A stretch of 64,000 nt of DNA from the NCBI RefSeq assembly GCF_907164915.1, contig NC_061869.1, positions 37,572,840 to 37,636,839 of the forward strand. The letters are read 5' to 3'. Both the position numbers and the translations under genes were made by a program. Shown here in pieces: positions 47,826 through 60,235 of this stretch. Within the stretch, counting starts at the first letter, position 1, and each line of letters begins with the position of its first letter. The notes below the pieces were generated by a model. It saw only the letters and a list, made by a program, of their open reading frames with translations. It did no database searches and was not told where the DNA came from. The DNA comes from Impatiens glandulifera (Eukaryota; Streptophyta; Magnoliopsida; Ericales; Balsaminaceae).

Positions 47826-47830
47826 GCTTT

Positions 47831-47849
47831 TTGGCAACTCTGCTAGGGA
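47831..47849 (+). promoter_or_regulatory. Primer-binding-site-like motif, plus strand
   Basis: TTGGCAACTCTGCTAGGGA, five bases after GGGGTTACA. It resembles the tRNA-Arg-type site of Tat/Ogre elements, with two mismatches by eye. Confidence 0.65.
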
Positions 47850-49560
47850 TTAAATTGTTTAACTTGAAAACATAAACTTGGATTTCGCAAAACTTTTGTA
47901 GCACATTTTCAATTTAAAAATCATATCCCATAGGTACAACACTTAATGGATGCATAAATTTTAACCTAATAAATGTTTCGACACATAAAGGGTACATAAC
48001 CCTAACATTACATTCCAGAAGTACACGATTGGAGACAGTATTTCTACAATTATGTGCAAAGAACAAAAAACTTGGATATTCTTTTCAAGTCGGTTGTTCG
48101 TCGTGCCTAAACAACTATACATGGTCATTACAACCCTTATGTGACTATTATATATGTATTATGTGTATGCATTTATAGTCTAAGTGAATATCTTAAATCA
48201 TATTGGATAACACGTGATATTAGTGACATGTCAAGTGAAGAATGCCCCATATTAAATATGTTAACATAATTAAATGGAAATTAATGCCAAACCATGTAGG
48301 GTAGTTAAATGGAACTTGAGCTTAAGGGATATCCTTGTGAGTTTCCTCTATATACTCACCCTAATACAGTGGCAAAAAGATCCAAATTATTTCATTCTAA
48401 CCCTTTTAGGTTTCCCTTTTGAAAAAACATCCTAAAAAATCACAAATTAACTTTTATTGGTACCATATGTTGCTTAGGAATTAATAAATTCATCTTTCAA
48501 AATCAAGAAAGAATCCCTTATAAGCTTATTCATTCTCCCCTTCATTTTCCTTTGTCTTTTACATAATAAATTTTGTGTCTTTGTCTATTTCATTTCTTAA
48601 TGTAATTCCATGCATGATTTGTTAGATTAGGTTTTAATTTATTCCAATAAGTATCTTAATATGTAAATCAACTCACCGTGTAAATAAATAAAACAAGAAC
48701 AACAAAAATTAAAATTAAACAAGGATCATAGGATATAAAACATTTTTAAAATCAAAACTGGCTCAAAAGTTAGCCATTTAAAAGGCCCTCTATCAAAAAG
48801 TTGGATCTTGATTTGAATCTGAATCTTTTTTAGGCAAATTCGATTAATAAATACTTTAAATGATTTCGTTTGAAAATATTATGATTTAAAGTTAGATCTA
48901 AAACCTTTGACCGAACTTATTTTCCAGAATCCTAAAAAGAAGCATTAAAAAGTTAAAATAAATCTGCTTTCAATTCTTAGTTAAGATTTTAATTTATGTT
49001 GTTAGATATAGAGTTTTATTTTATATACAAATTTATTTATGTGTTAATAACCATTCTATAAGTTTTTGTATAAGTTTGGGATCCATTTTGATCACCAATA
49101 AATAATTAGCTAGGGTTAGGTCTAAAATCGGAAGAACAACAGGTTCACTACTATAAAAGTACTTAGGACTAGAAAAACAAGCCCCGAAGCACACTAGAGG
49201 AGCATCGAACTGAGACAAACATACCCTAGAGCGTGCGCGGGTGCTAGCCGACCGATGACCTCTTTTGTACACTGATGTTTTTCCTAATGCTTTAAGCGCT
49301 TCTGGATATTATTGCACACATGACCAATAAAACTAGTCTGGCTCTACACCTGGGGTAGTTTTCCTGACACTTAGGACCGATGAATTAGACCTAGGAGGTG
49401 CTACAGAATTTTCACCCGGGGTTACTTCTACAGGTTTCCCTCCGACCGAGTGATGAAAACCCTATGTTTAGTTTTCTTGTACATTCGACTGACATATGTG
49501 TATATATAAATATATATATGTTTAGGTTTTTGTTGCTTTTCTGTATCCTTAAGTTTTTCT
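47850..49560 (+). other. Non-coding internal region downstream of the plus-strand primer-binding site
   Basis: About 1.7 kb with no supported reading frame. Its first ~80 bases are the mirror of the region outside the minus-strand site. The rest is AT-rich to 49060; 49060-49560 is GC-richer and leads into the minisatellite. It could be the untranslated leader of a Tat/Ogre element. Confidence 0.45.
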
Positions 49561-49569
49561 CTTAGTTCT

Positions 49570-50010
49570 ATATTTATGGTCTCGATGGAGACCCGATGTT
49601 AACTCATGACCGAGAGTTCTTGCACCTGCTTCTAGAAAAGAAAACAGAACTACTATTTGTCACATTTCTACCCCTAATAATGCTAACTCAGGACTGATAG
49701 TTCCTACATTTGCTAGTGGTCATAATTATGCACCCGGATCTAACCTAGGACTGAGAAAATGGACCTCTTAATGGTCATGTTTCTACACCCGATGCTAACC
49801 CAAGATCGTGAGGACATACCTATTGATGGTCATGTTTCTACACTCGATGCTAACCCATGACCAAGAGTTCTTTGGCATGTTACTTGTCATGTTTCTACAT
49901 CCGATGCTAACCCAGGACCGAGGAACGTACATGTTGTTGGTCACGTTTCTAAAACCGATGCTAACATAAGACTAAGAGTTCATATACATGTTTTTTCCTA
50001 TTGTTGACTG
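49570..50010 (+). repeat. Minisatellite, ~55-58 bp unit
   Basis: About seven to eight degenerate units built on GGTCATGTTTCTACACCCGA and TGCTAACCCAGGACCGAG. The best units are at 49775-49960. The edges are diverged (49570 CGATGGAGACCCGATGTTAA). Confidence 0.85.
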
Positions 50011-51838
50011 AGGGATGACATTTCGTGCTACTATTAGAGACCAAGGATCGGGCTACTACATGTTGTTCCAATGGGGACGAACCTTAGGACCGTGACCGAG
50101 GCTTGCTCATTTTCTCCACCCGCGATCAAGCTGAGTTCACACCACAGCCAAAAAATTAAGTTTTTTCCACCATGGAGGCTAACCATGGTCATTTGCTCTA
50201 TTTTCATATATTTTGTCTTGTGCTAGTTTTATGCTTTCATTTGGTTTTTGTTAGTTTTTTTTATTTTATGTGATCGTAGGGTAGAATATAAATTTTTATG
50301 TGATCGTAGGGTAGAATATAAATTTTTTAACATTGTAATGGTAAGGAATTTTAAAAACGGCCAAAATTAATTAGTATAGACCTTAGGGGTGTTGTGGGAC
50401 ATAGAGACTAAAAAAACCATTCTCACGCGTAACTAAACGCCAAACTCATTTCTCTTAATTTCCTAAGTTTTATAAATTAGGTGGTGACTCTCTAGTCGCG
50501 AGGAAAATTAAAATAAATAAAAAATTATTGTAGGCCTATGACACACTTCCCATTAAATATCTCAATCTTTTTAAAATTCAACGAGACGATAAGTTATGGA
50601 GTTGCCTATAAATCATCATTTCTCTAAAACCTTAATTTTTCAAACCTTAAAATTAATTTCACTAAAATTTGACTTTTTCTATAAACGATGCATTTTTCAA
50701 AATATAGAGATTCCTAGAAAAACATTTTCAAACTGGCCACGATGTTCAGTCAATCACAAATATACCCAATATTTTGTTTTTATTAACAATAAAAATATGT
50801 TCCTCACATTCATATTGGTATATTTTTAAATAATACACATCTATGAGAATGAAATATGATGTTTTCTAATTAAAAGATTGTCACAAATTTCTTGTTATAT
50901 TTATCATTTATTGTGAATATTTAATTGAGTAAATATTTTTATGTAAGAGATATAATGTTTATTCATATATAAACCAATCTTCACATTTAATTTATATATA
51001 AAATATTAGAATATTTATTCATATATAAAACATTATTCAAATAATATATAGATAAAAAAAATTAAAATATTGAATCAATTAAAATATTCATTTCAATATA
51101 TTATTTTTATATAAAGAAATTAGAATATTTAATCAAATAAATATTGATCATCATGTTATATGATTTTTACATAAGAAATCATCATGTTACAACTTACAAT
51201 CATCTTTGGCCGAAGCCACTTGAATATTAAATTTTAGTTGCACGTTTGCATTTGATGACGTCGACACGTAAGTCACATCGTTTCTCAAATGAATTAAGAT
51301 TTTCCATGTAATATCAAATCAAACAAGATATTATTGTTGAAATCTCAAACTGAGTATACTTCCTCCACAAATGCCACATAATTATGAGTCTTATTTTTGT
51401 CTCTTCAAATCCAAGTTACACACCCCTTTAACTTTGAACTTTAGTATTTCTACTACCGTGTCAATCTTTTGTTTTCTTTATTGATAATAACTTATTATTC
51501 TTTTTTAATCACCTGAAAAATGATAACTTATCATAATAATCTAAAGATAATATATGAGATAATATATTTTCTCTCTTTAGTGTTAGCAATCATATATTAC
51601 ATTCTTATTAATTATTAACGTATGATATATTACATTCTTATTAATTATTAACGTTTAATTCATTTAAGAAAATATATATTTATAATTTAAAACTGAAAAT
51701 ATATGTTTCAATTATAATTAATTTATGATAACAATAATAATTAATTTTATTAATCACCACAATTTTTTTTAATTAAAAAATTTATTTTTTTATGTGTTTT
51801 ACAATTTCTATTCCAATGAAATTATTATATACTATTTT
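50011..51838. other. AT-rich intergenic sequence, no gene seen
   Basis: A 27-bp tandem duplication (ATGTGATCGTAGGGTAGAAT plus ATAAATT) occurs at 50268-50322. A motif GGTGGTGACTCTCTAGTCGC at 50482 resembles the primer-site-adjacent words of the Tat-like blocks. The rest is AT-rich; at 51578-51652 ATATTACATTCTTATTAATT is duplicated in tandem. No coding support. Confidence 0.55.
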
Positions 51839-51841
51839 TGC

Positions 51842-51842
<1 letters not shown>

Positions 51843-51901
<59 letters not shown>
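51843..51901. repeat. (AT)n microsatellite
   Basis: An uninterrupted run of alternating TA of about 59 bases. Confidence 0.97.
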
Positions 51902-51906
<5 letters not shown>

Positions 51907-52589
51907 GACGAAACTGATTTTTTTAATAGTAGCATTATTCAACCATAACTAATGACCAATTGATCACTTCTTTTGAACAATTATTAATTCCACCTCATTC
52001 TTGAGACAACATTCATCATCTTTTTGTAACATCCTAACTCATATTCTTAAAACATTCAAGTCAATGTTTTTGGACGACTTAAATATTATAAAGTTAGCAC
52101 ACTAATATTATTTTAAAATTGTAAATTTTTTTGTCTTTAATAATAGAAAATATATAAGAAAAATATGTTACAATTAAATCAATAAAATAATATGCATAGT
52201 TTTAAAATATGCGTCTGACCAACGGTCCAACTAGTCTAACCAAGAAACAATTGATTGAACAGCTCATATTTTGACTTCAATATGGTTGTCTATCGAACCG
52301 GTCAAAATTTGTTCCTACCGTACGGTTCGACCGGAAAACCAAACGGAATATTTTCAGTTCGAAAGGTTTCCATATCCTCTGATCCAAATGTGATTAACTC
52401 AAATACATTCATCTTCTTTAGTATTTCTCATCTCCCCTCCAAAAACTATACTTTGATCTATTTTGTAACCACTAGAACATCTACCCAATGAACTTTACAT
52501 TCCTTAACTTCTCAAAATCAGATCTACCATTTCAGACGTACTATCCAATGGTGTTAAAATCCAATATGATCTACCATTCCTTAACCCCT

Positions 52590-52910
52590 CATATCCAGGT
52601 ATACATTATCTTTAATCCCGTTGATAATTATCTCATCGATTGTGGTTCTCCAACCAACACATTTGTTGGTAATCGTGTATATATAATTGATAACTTGGCC
52701 ATCGATCGTCTTCTTTCTATCCCGCAATCCGTTCTAACTTCCAATCCTTAATCGTCTTCCTCAACTTCTTCAAATATATATCAAACTGTAAAAATATTGT
52801 ATGCGATTTCTAGGTATTCATTTTCGATCAAACAACCTAGCCGCCAATGGATCTGTATGCATGTCTTCCCCTATGTTTATCGGATCTGCATTTCACTTTT
52901 TCTTTCATTT
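52590..52910 (+). pseudogene. Malectin-like receptor-kinase (CrRLK1L-type) N-terminal fragment
   Basis: The frame reads IIFNPVDNYLIDCGSPTNTF, VGNRVYIIDNLAIDRLLSIP, then after TAA (52749-52751) in the same frame SSSSTSSNIYQTVKILYAIS, RYSFSIKQPSRQWICMHVFP. The order (NPxDNYLIDCGSxTNTxVxNRV, SxxIYQTxxIxxxxSxYxFxI, RxWIxxHxxPY) is the start of the extracellular malectin-like domain of FERONIA/THESEUS-type kinases, which sense cell-wall state at the plasma membrane. Transmembrane and kinase parts are absent and the frame is lost after about 52905. A signal peptide is not convincing. GC-richer flanks with CCGGTC/CGACCGG words (52235-52345 and 53185-53230) may belong to a surrounding transposon. Confidence 0.75.
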
Positions 52911-53929
52911 TTTTCATACAGCTGTTGTGGAGGGATAATAAAATATTAGCTATAGTGTTTGGTATTGTTTGCCACAATATTATAGATAAGGTCTGCTAAT
53001 ATTGTTGTGTAGCAAGAAATTTGAAGTCATATAGTAAGGTCTGTAATTATTTGGTATAATATTAATTTAATTAGAAAACTATTCAGTTTAATTAGCATGT
53101 ATTTGATTATTTGTCATTTGTCTAAATGATTATATATAATTTATATACCACTATATTTAAATTTACTTTAAAAAAAATATTTAAATCCAGTTCAACCGAA
53201 TGGAACGCTTGGACGGAAGATCACCCAAAAAATCGGGTTACCAAAATAGTTTTCTTAACAATGGTAATATATACAAGGAATGAAATTACCAATTTGAGAG
53301 GTTGATTCAAGGGCATGTGATTAAAATATTTCTCTTTAAATGCTACCATCTCTCATTGATTTAGTACTAGAACTACCCAATAAACTTAACAAAGTACCTA
53401 ATTGATTATCGGTTTGAAGGAAATATAATAATTTAAGAACTCAAAAACCCTTAATTGAGTGAAGAACTCGAATAACACTTAGTAAAATAAAAAAAATACA
53501 TTTTCGAATTCTAAAAAGATAATAAGATAAATGAAGAAGATATGTGAGATAATCTGAAGAGTTCCAAAATTAGGGAATATCTATAGCTGAAAATTAAACC
53601 ATCATAATAAATTCATTTATCAATCCAACCAATCAAAGATTCATTGATTGCGATATTAAAATCAGAAGTTAAAATATTCAAAATTACTATTCTTCTTATA
53701 TTTCTCGTCTATTAGTTGTTTGCTAATATAACGTGTTAAAGCACCATTATGCATTTTCGATAAATTGCTTAAAATATGATCAACTAACAATCAACTATTT
53801 ATCTTGTTCATATTCAGGACTCGGTGATTTATGATGAAGAAGTCGTCGTTATGATCCCCACTTTAATTTAAAATATTTAAGTGAGAATAATAGCCGTCGT
53901 CTCTGTTTACACATAATAGTAGTCTTGGT
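52911..53929. other. AT-rich sequence, no gene seen
   Basis: 53185-53245 has a GC-richer patch (CAGTTCAACCGAATGGAACG) recalling the 52.3-kb flank of the receptor-kinase fragment. 53620-53890 resembles 41330-41500. Nothing coding is supported. Confidence 0.5.
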
Positions 53930-56121
53930 ATATTATTTAATATTGTATGCATAAGATGATTATTTGTATGGTCTAGAAATACGACATGTGTATTATTATT
54001 TTTTTTACACAATATGCGTATTATTTATATTTTATTTATTTTAATAATTAATTTAGTAAATATTAATTTTATAATGAAAAGGAGAGAATTGCCATAAAAT
54101 TCAAGGATGGAGATCCATGAATAGTGCAAGGGTCGAGACCAAAAGAATGTTTTGGATATTATTTACATAATTCAAACTAAGAAAAATGTGTCTTTTGAAA
54201 TTGATGTAATCTTTTTGTAAAGATAGTTCTTTTAAAGATGTTAAGTAAGAGATCAAATATTCATTTTGAAACAATTCAAGATGATGAAGAGCAGAAAACT
54301 CAACAAGAATATAGGAATGATGTCAATGATGAGATAATTATGTATGGACTAAGGCTTTCGATCATTCAAGAGACAGAATACGAAGATTTATAAATAATTG
54401 TGGATAATGTCCCAGATTATGTGTTTGAACCCATTAGTAGATCGAAAAGTTCAAAGGTACAATCAAGACGTTTTGATAATTTCAACATTAATGTAAGTCT
54501 AATGTTCTTATGCTAGAATATAATAATGACCTTCCATATCTATGAAATGAGTGATAGGTCTAGACTCTAATAAATGGTTTATAGCTGTTAGGTTTGAAAT
54601 GAATTTGATGTTTCAAAATCAAGTATGATACTTGATGGATTTGCAAGATGAGATAAAACAAATGAAACAAATGTTTTTAAACTCAAAACTAACAAGAATA
54701 AAAATATATATGTCTAAAAGGCAATGATAGTTTTCATATACAAATTCATAGTATATATTAGTTATTGTGATATTAGATAGCTACTTTCACTAGTTTTTAT
54801 GATTAAATATATTATGATATTTTTAGCTATTGTGACTATATGATGTAAAAAATGAATATTAAAACATTTTTCCTAAAAGTTTTTGGGAAGAGGATGTGTA
54901 CACGACACAAATTGAATGTTTTAAAGATTCAAATGATGCTCGAACGGTATACAAGCTTCAGAAGTCCATTTATAGACTAGAGTAAACATCAATGAGTTGA
55001 CACTTTTAATTTGATGAATAGATCAAAGGGTACTTATACATGAAAATGAATGACTAAAGAAGAGCATCTGTGTTCACAAGAAGTTTAATGGTAGTAAGTT
55101 AGTCATCTTAAGTCTTGTACGTGGATGACATACTACTTATTGGAATGACATTCTGATGTTAGATTTTGTAAATGGATGACAAAAGAAATATTCTTCAATA
55201 AAAGACATGGAAAAAAGACTAGTACACACTTGAATTAAGATATATATATTCTTGATAGATGAAAGATTCTAAGAAGTATTTTTTTTAACATGACATGTAT
55301 CTCGACAAGATGCAGTGTTGTACAACACATTCTAAGCTTGAGAATATAAACAAGATTTCATAGATTATGTTGTAGGATTTATCATGTATACCATGGTTTC
55401 TAGATGTTGTAGACATTTTAAAAATTTGTCACATATAACCATCAATATTCAGCAGAAACATAGTGGAGCACAAATAAGAATATCATGAAGTACTTGAAAA
55501 AAACAATAATGATATATAAATATATGTAGATATGGAAATTTGATTGTATAAGACTATATTGATGCAAACTTTTAGAATTAAAGTCTTAAATCGTGTTATA
55601 TCTTCATCCTTAATAGAGGAACTATGAGCTGAAAGAGTCCCATGTAGTATAAATTAGATTCTACAACAGAGACTTAGTAAATTGCTGCTAGTGTAGAAAT
55701 AAATGAGACCGTACAGATGAGAAAGTTCCTAGATGAACATTGTGTTGTTCTTAGCATTTCAGTATCTATTGACATCTATTTTGAAAACAATGATGCCATA
55801 GCCCATACAAAGGAACTGACTTCGAAATACAAATATATACACATTATGAAGAAATGTCAGTTCATAGGATACATCATGACTATAAGTGAAATTAAGAAGG
55901 TATATATTAATGACAGGATTTGAGATCCATTGAAAAAGTTTAAGTTTAGGCCCTAAAGTGAGAGTCATCATTATCTGAGTCGAACGAGATTCTTCTTCTC
56001 AAGTGAAAAGCTAAGGGTCTCAAACGCATTGGAGAATGTCTTGGAGTTTGTTTTTATATTTGTGAATGTTAGACACTAATTTTATATTTGACTTGATGGT
56101 TTTGTGATATGAGATTTCATC
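53930..56121 (+). pseudogene. Ty1/Copia pol relic, right copy
   Basis: Reading through many stops, the plus strand shows in order the acidic pre-RT linker (DDEEQKTQQEY, VFEPISRSKSSKVQSRRFDN at about 54430), RT (ARTVYKLQKSIYRLE at about 54945, CTWMTYYLLE where the family has YVDDILL, at about 55120), and the RNase H end (VPCSIN, NNDAIAHTKELTSKYKYIHI at about 55785-55845, FIGYIMTISEIKKVYINDR). The C-terminal portion from 55231 is mirrored in the left arm. Integrase and gag are absent. Confidence 0.75.
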
Positions 56122-57399
56122 CTGTTAGAGTATGATATAATATATTTGTAAGATATTATCACAATATTATAAATTATGATAATATCAATATTATATTATT
56201 TAGTTTCTTATATGTCAATTATAATGTCTATATAATAGACATAATTTATGTAACCATGTATAACAATTCAATACAATATTTCTCTTTAGTTTAACATGGT
56301 ATCAGAACCTTGTTATCGTTCTTAAGTCAATCAAGTGATAGTCTTCTGTTGTCTCCATCATTGCCTACCTTAGCCATTGATAGAGGGCTCTAATCATTTA
56401 TTATTCATATTATTTTTTTTGGTGGTTTTAAGCATCTTATCTCGAGTTTTGGATTTCATTTTAGTGGATATGTTTTCGACTTGTTGGATTTGGATTTTGG
56501 TATCTTGGTGGAAATGAGTTTGATTGTTTTATTCTTAAGTGAGGAGGGTAACTTGGACGGATTGAAGGTTGGTTTGGTTGAATTAGCTAGTTTAGAAGAA
56601 TAATTATTTTATTATTAGTCTTGGAGGAGAGGAAATCGGAAGTGAGTTTTTGAAGCTTGGTTTGATTGGTCTTTGTTTGATTAGTCTTTGTTTGATTGAT
56701 TTTGGTTGTTTTGTTGAGTATATGGAGTTGAATTTAGTTTGGTGTTTCTCTATGATTGTGAAATTTGGTTTGATTGGTTTGGTTTTGGTTGTTGTTGAAA
56801 ATAGTGAGTTGAATTTGGTTTGGGGTTTTCCTATGTTTGTAAAGTTTGATTAGATTGGTCTTTGTTTGATTAGTCTTTGTTTGATTGGTTTTGGTTCTTT
56901 TGTTGAATATAGAGAGTTGAATTTGATTTTTGCTTCCCTAATTTTGTGAAACTTGGTTTAATTGGTTTAGCTTGGTTGTTGTTAAAAATAGTGAGTTGAA
57001 TTTTGTTTGGGTTTTTCCTAAGTTTGTAAAGTTTGGTTTGATTGATTTTAGTTTGTTTTGGTTGTTGTGGGTTGTTGATTTCAGTTTGTTTTTTTGGAGG
57101 AGTTTGTGAAACTTAGTTTGATTGGTTTTAGTTTGTTATTCATTTTGGTTGGTCTGAATTGAATAAGAGCTGTTTTTTTGATGGTTGGTCAATGGATTGG
57201 GCACGAAAGAGAAGAGAAAGAAGAGAAGAAGATTAAGAATGGTGCGTAACTTCTTATCGTCCGCGCTTTCATTTTTAGATTGTCAAACTCTCAATGCTTA
57301 TTGTTATTGGATCGTGAGTTTGAGTGGGAATGTTAGAGTATAATATAATATATTTGTAAAATATTATCACAATATTATAAATTATGATAATATCAATAT

Positions 57400-59763
57400 G
57401 TTTTTGGGAAACGGTTAAAACCATTTCATTAAAATTCCAAAAGTAGGAGGGTCAAAAATCAAAGATAGACAAACTCTAGCTATTATTAAGGATGACAATC
57501 AAAAGACCCTAAAAAAACTGATTAGTAGCATTCATATATTCTAAAAAACAGATATTACAAATAGAAAAGACTACGTTCAAACCTAATCATCCCAGTTTGG
57601 GATTTTCGCATACCATTTATCTTCATTGAGTGGCGTTTTTCCCCTTCCCTTTCCTCTTCCTCTACCTCTTCCTCTAACGATAAAATGAGATTGTATTGAA
57701 GAGGATGATGAGTATTGTTGTTTCTCATTTTGAATTCTCTCTTTGTACGAGCCCGTTCTGATTTGATAGAAATAATTGTTTCTAAGATTTTCAGGACTTT
57801 TACCTTTGTTATCTTCAACTTGATTTTATGTATTCTTGTCTTCCTTATCTTCAGCTTCAGCTTCAAACTCCACATCGGTTTTGGAATCTTCTTTATCGGC
57901 TTTAGAATTATTTGTTTCAGCTTTAAAATTCTGGGTGTTTTCATCTTGAGTTTCCTCAACAACAACTTGAGGTTCATCTTCCATTTTAGGCTTATTCCTT
58001 TGCATTACAAAAAAATTTCTTTTCCTCTTCACCTTGATTTTCTTTATTTCGCTGCTTTCCATTTTCTCAGAATCCTTCTTGCTTTCTTCTACAAATGTTT
58101 GATCTTTGAGTTTAGCCTCCTTTGTTTCCTTCTTTTTCTTTTCTATTTCATGGGTTTTCTGCTCTTCTTCTTTAGCATTATCACATTTATTGTGCAGAAA
58201 AGTGTTACAGAAAGCACACCTTTTTGGTTTCCATTCATAAGAGATCTCCATGACATTGTGCTTTCCTTTTCTGTCAACAACTGCCATTTTCAATGGTAGG
58301 ACACTCTTATGATACACTTCAATGCTAATTCTAGCAAAGGACAATTGCTCTCCTCCTTTAGTTATTGGGTCCATATATAATGGTATCCCAATTGTACCTG
58401 CAAAATGACTAATTGCTTCAGCATTGTACATGTGGGCTGGAATGTTCCAAAGCTTGAACCAAACCTGGGTTGTTTCTTTGGTTTGCTTTGTAGATTTATC
58501 TCTTCTGAACACTTTTCTAGTTTCATGCAATTTGATCCTATGTAAGTATGCCCTTTCTCCAAAATTTCTTTCAGATTTGAGCCCTTTTGAACTATAGGAA
58601 ATAGAGATCATGTATATTTGTAAAATCTTTTTTAAGCCCTTTTTCTCCCCACTGTTTAATTAGAGTCTCTTTGGTAGTTTGGAATGATAATCTATTTTTC
58701 CCAATAAATTTTCCAACCACTACAAACTCTCTGCCTTCAATACATTTCTCCTCTACTTCAGAAGGCAGTTTAAATTCAAAAAGAGAGTTGAGTACCTCTA
58801 CCTTTGTTTGGATATCCCCCAAGTAGATTTTTCCTTTATAGGCATGATCTTCAAATTTTTTTCCTTCTTTATTCTTCCATACCTCGTTGACTTTCCATGT
58901 TAAATTACTCCTAATAGTGTAGGTCTTGGTTTTGAGAGCCTTCATCAGCTCCTTCATTGCTTCAACTGATCTTAACTATTTCCTCATATTATGTTTTTTC
59001 AGTAAATTTTAGTCCTAAAGATAATGAATATTGAGTTGGACTGTTATTTTTTGAGCTTTCTCTTTACTGATTATGATTTCACTCTTCTTAGCATTCATTA
59101 GGAGTTTGGTAATCTGGTTTGAAAACCAAACAGGTTGGCTCTTTCATTATAACAAACATTCTAAATTACTTCTTTCTTTCTCTGTTTTCCGGCAACATTT
59201 TCTTCAGTATTTTTAACAACAATTGGTTCATTACCTTTGATGCATTCCCGTTTTTCCTGAATTATTTCTTTAGCAATCATATCAATTTTCTTTTCAGCGA
59301 CCTCCCTTAAACCTTACATCACAAATTCTTTGACTTCCTTATACTTATTGCTTTTCTTTCTTCCAATTTTAATGAAAAACAGAACAAAACAACAAGAAAA
59401 AAAATAACAATTAAAGAATATAGTACACCAAAAACCCTAGCTATACAAAACAGGCTAAACCAGAAACCCTAACCTTCCAAACAAGCTTGTAGATGAATGA
59501 CCTACCTAGAAATTAGAGTCGATATTGTGCCGTTCATGTCAATTGTGTCGATTGTGCTGATTGTGACGATTGTGCCGATCGTGCGCACGTTTGACAAGAG
59601 ACAATGAGCAACTAACAATGTCACAATAAGCGAACCGCGAACATGATACCGTGCAAATCGTGCCAATTGTGTCGTTCGTGCCGATTGTGTTGATTGTGTC
59701 GTTCGTGCCGATCGTGTTATTTGTGATGAGAGAATTTGCTGCCGGAATTTTCACCGAAAACCT
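57400..59763 (-). mobile_element. ORF1-only LINE, right copy
   Basis: 2364 bp flanked by GATAATATCAATAT at 57386-57399 and 59764-59777. On the minus strand it begins at 59763 with the low-complexity region (CGTGCC/GATTGTG words on the plus strand, 59520-59720) and ends with AATGAAATGGTTTTAACC and CCCAAAAAC. There is no ORF2. Shared by both arms, so inserted before the duplication. Confidence 0.87.
57554..58957 (-). pseudogene. LINE ORF1, DUF4283 plus zinc knuckle, right copy
   Basis: Frame 1 (58957-58592) holds the DUF4283-type nucleic-acid-binding domain: IRSNLTWKVNEVW, FVVVGKFIGKNRLSFQTTKE, LIKQWGEKGL, NIHDLYFL. Frame 2 (58611-57826) continues without a gap in homology: FGERAYLHRIKLHE, QVWFKLWNIPAHMYNAEAIS, FAGTIGIPLYMDPITKGGEQ, SFARISIEVY, YEWKPKRCAFCNTFLHNKCD (zinc knuckle C-X2-C-X4-H-X2-C-like), then a charged Lys/Glu-rich tail. 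A frameshift near 58600 and another near 57970 break it; the third frame runs on to 57554. In LINEs ORF1 proteins bind the element RNA. I chose ATG 58957 because homology with the left copy starts there; an upstream basic segment (59390-59140) is also conserved. Confidence 0.82.
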
Positions 59764-60024
59764 GATAATATCAATATTATATTATACTCTAACACACCCT
59801 TATTTATTATTTGATGGATATTAAATAATATGTCCAAATAATTTATTATTAATAAATGTGATAATTTTAAATGATCTATGAAACCCCATTAAATGAATTA
59901 AATGAATTGAAGTTGTTTTTATTAAAAGTTTATAGTCACCATATAATCAAAACGGATAGTAAGAGACAAATGTATTTGCACATCTATCTATATATAATGA
60001 TGTTTAATTTTAAAATATCCGAAT

Positions 60025-60235
60025 TGTCGTATCGAGAGATGTGGTTAATTTGAATATATATGTGATAGTAATGGATACTTGTGTCAGATCGTGGGTTGAC
60101 CCGCCCATAAACTTAAAATGGTTTAAAATAAAATTAAAAATGTTATATGTATGTTTGGAAATCGCAACCTATCAAAAACAAATATAACCCTTTAACCAAC
60201 TTGGCTAATAACACTTTTTATTTTAAATTCAACAC
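60025..60235 (-). repeat. SINE-like dispersed repeat, copy 4
   Basis: The inverted-duplication partner of 19040-19255. On the minus strand: TTAGCCAAGTTGGTTAAAGG (A-box-like) and GATAGGTTGCGATTTCCAAA (B-box-like). Confidence 0.5.

Larger units (their letters stand above)
56123..59794 (+). mobile_element. Miniature LTR element (TRIM-like), right copy, interrupted by the LINE
   Basis: 5' LTR 56123-56296 (174 bp), primer-binding site TGGTATCAGAACCT at 56297-56310, 1.03-kb internal region with the ~190-bp repeats (about 56650-57120), purine stretch GAGTTTGAGTGGGAA, then the second terminal repeat at 57331-57399 continuing at 59778-59794 after the LINE. The internal region is ~270 bp longer than in the left copy; the extra part (about 56325-56595) is non-coding. 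No TSD is evident outside. Confidence 0.75.

Noticed and set aside
49033..49272. 79-codon frame on the minus strand
   Set aside because: No recognisable domain and located in untranslated retroelement-like sequence.
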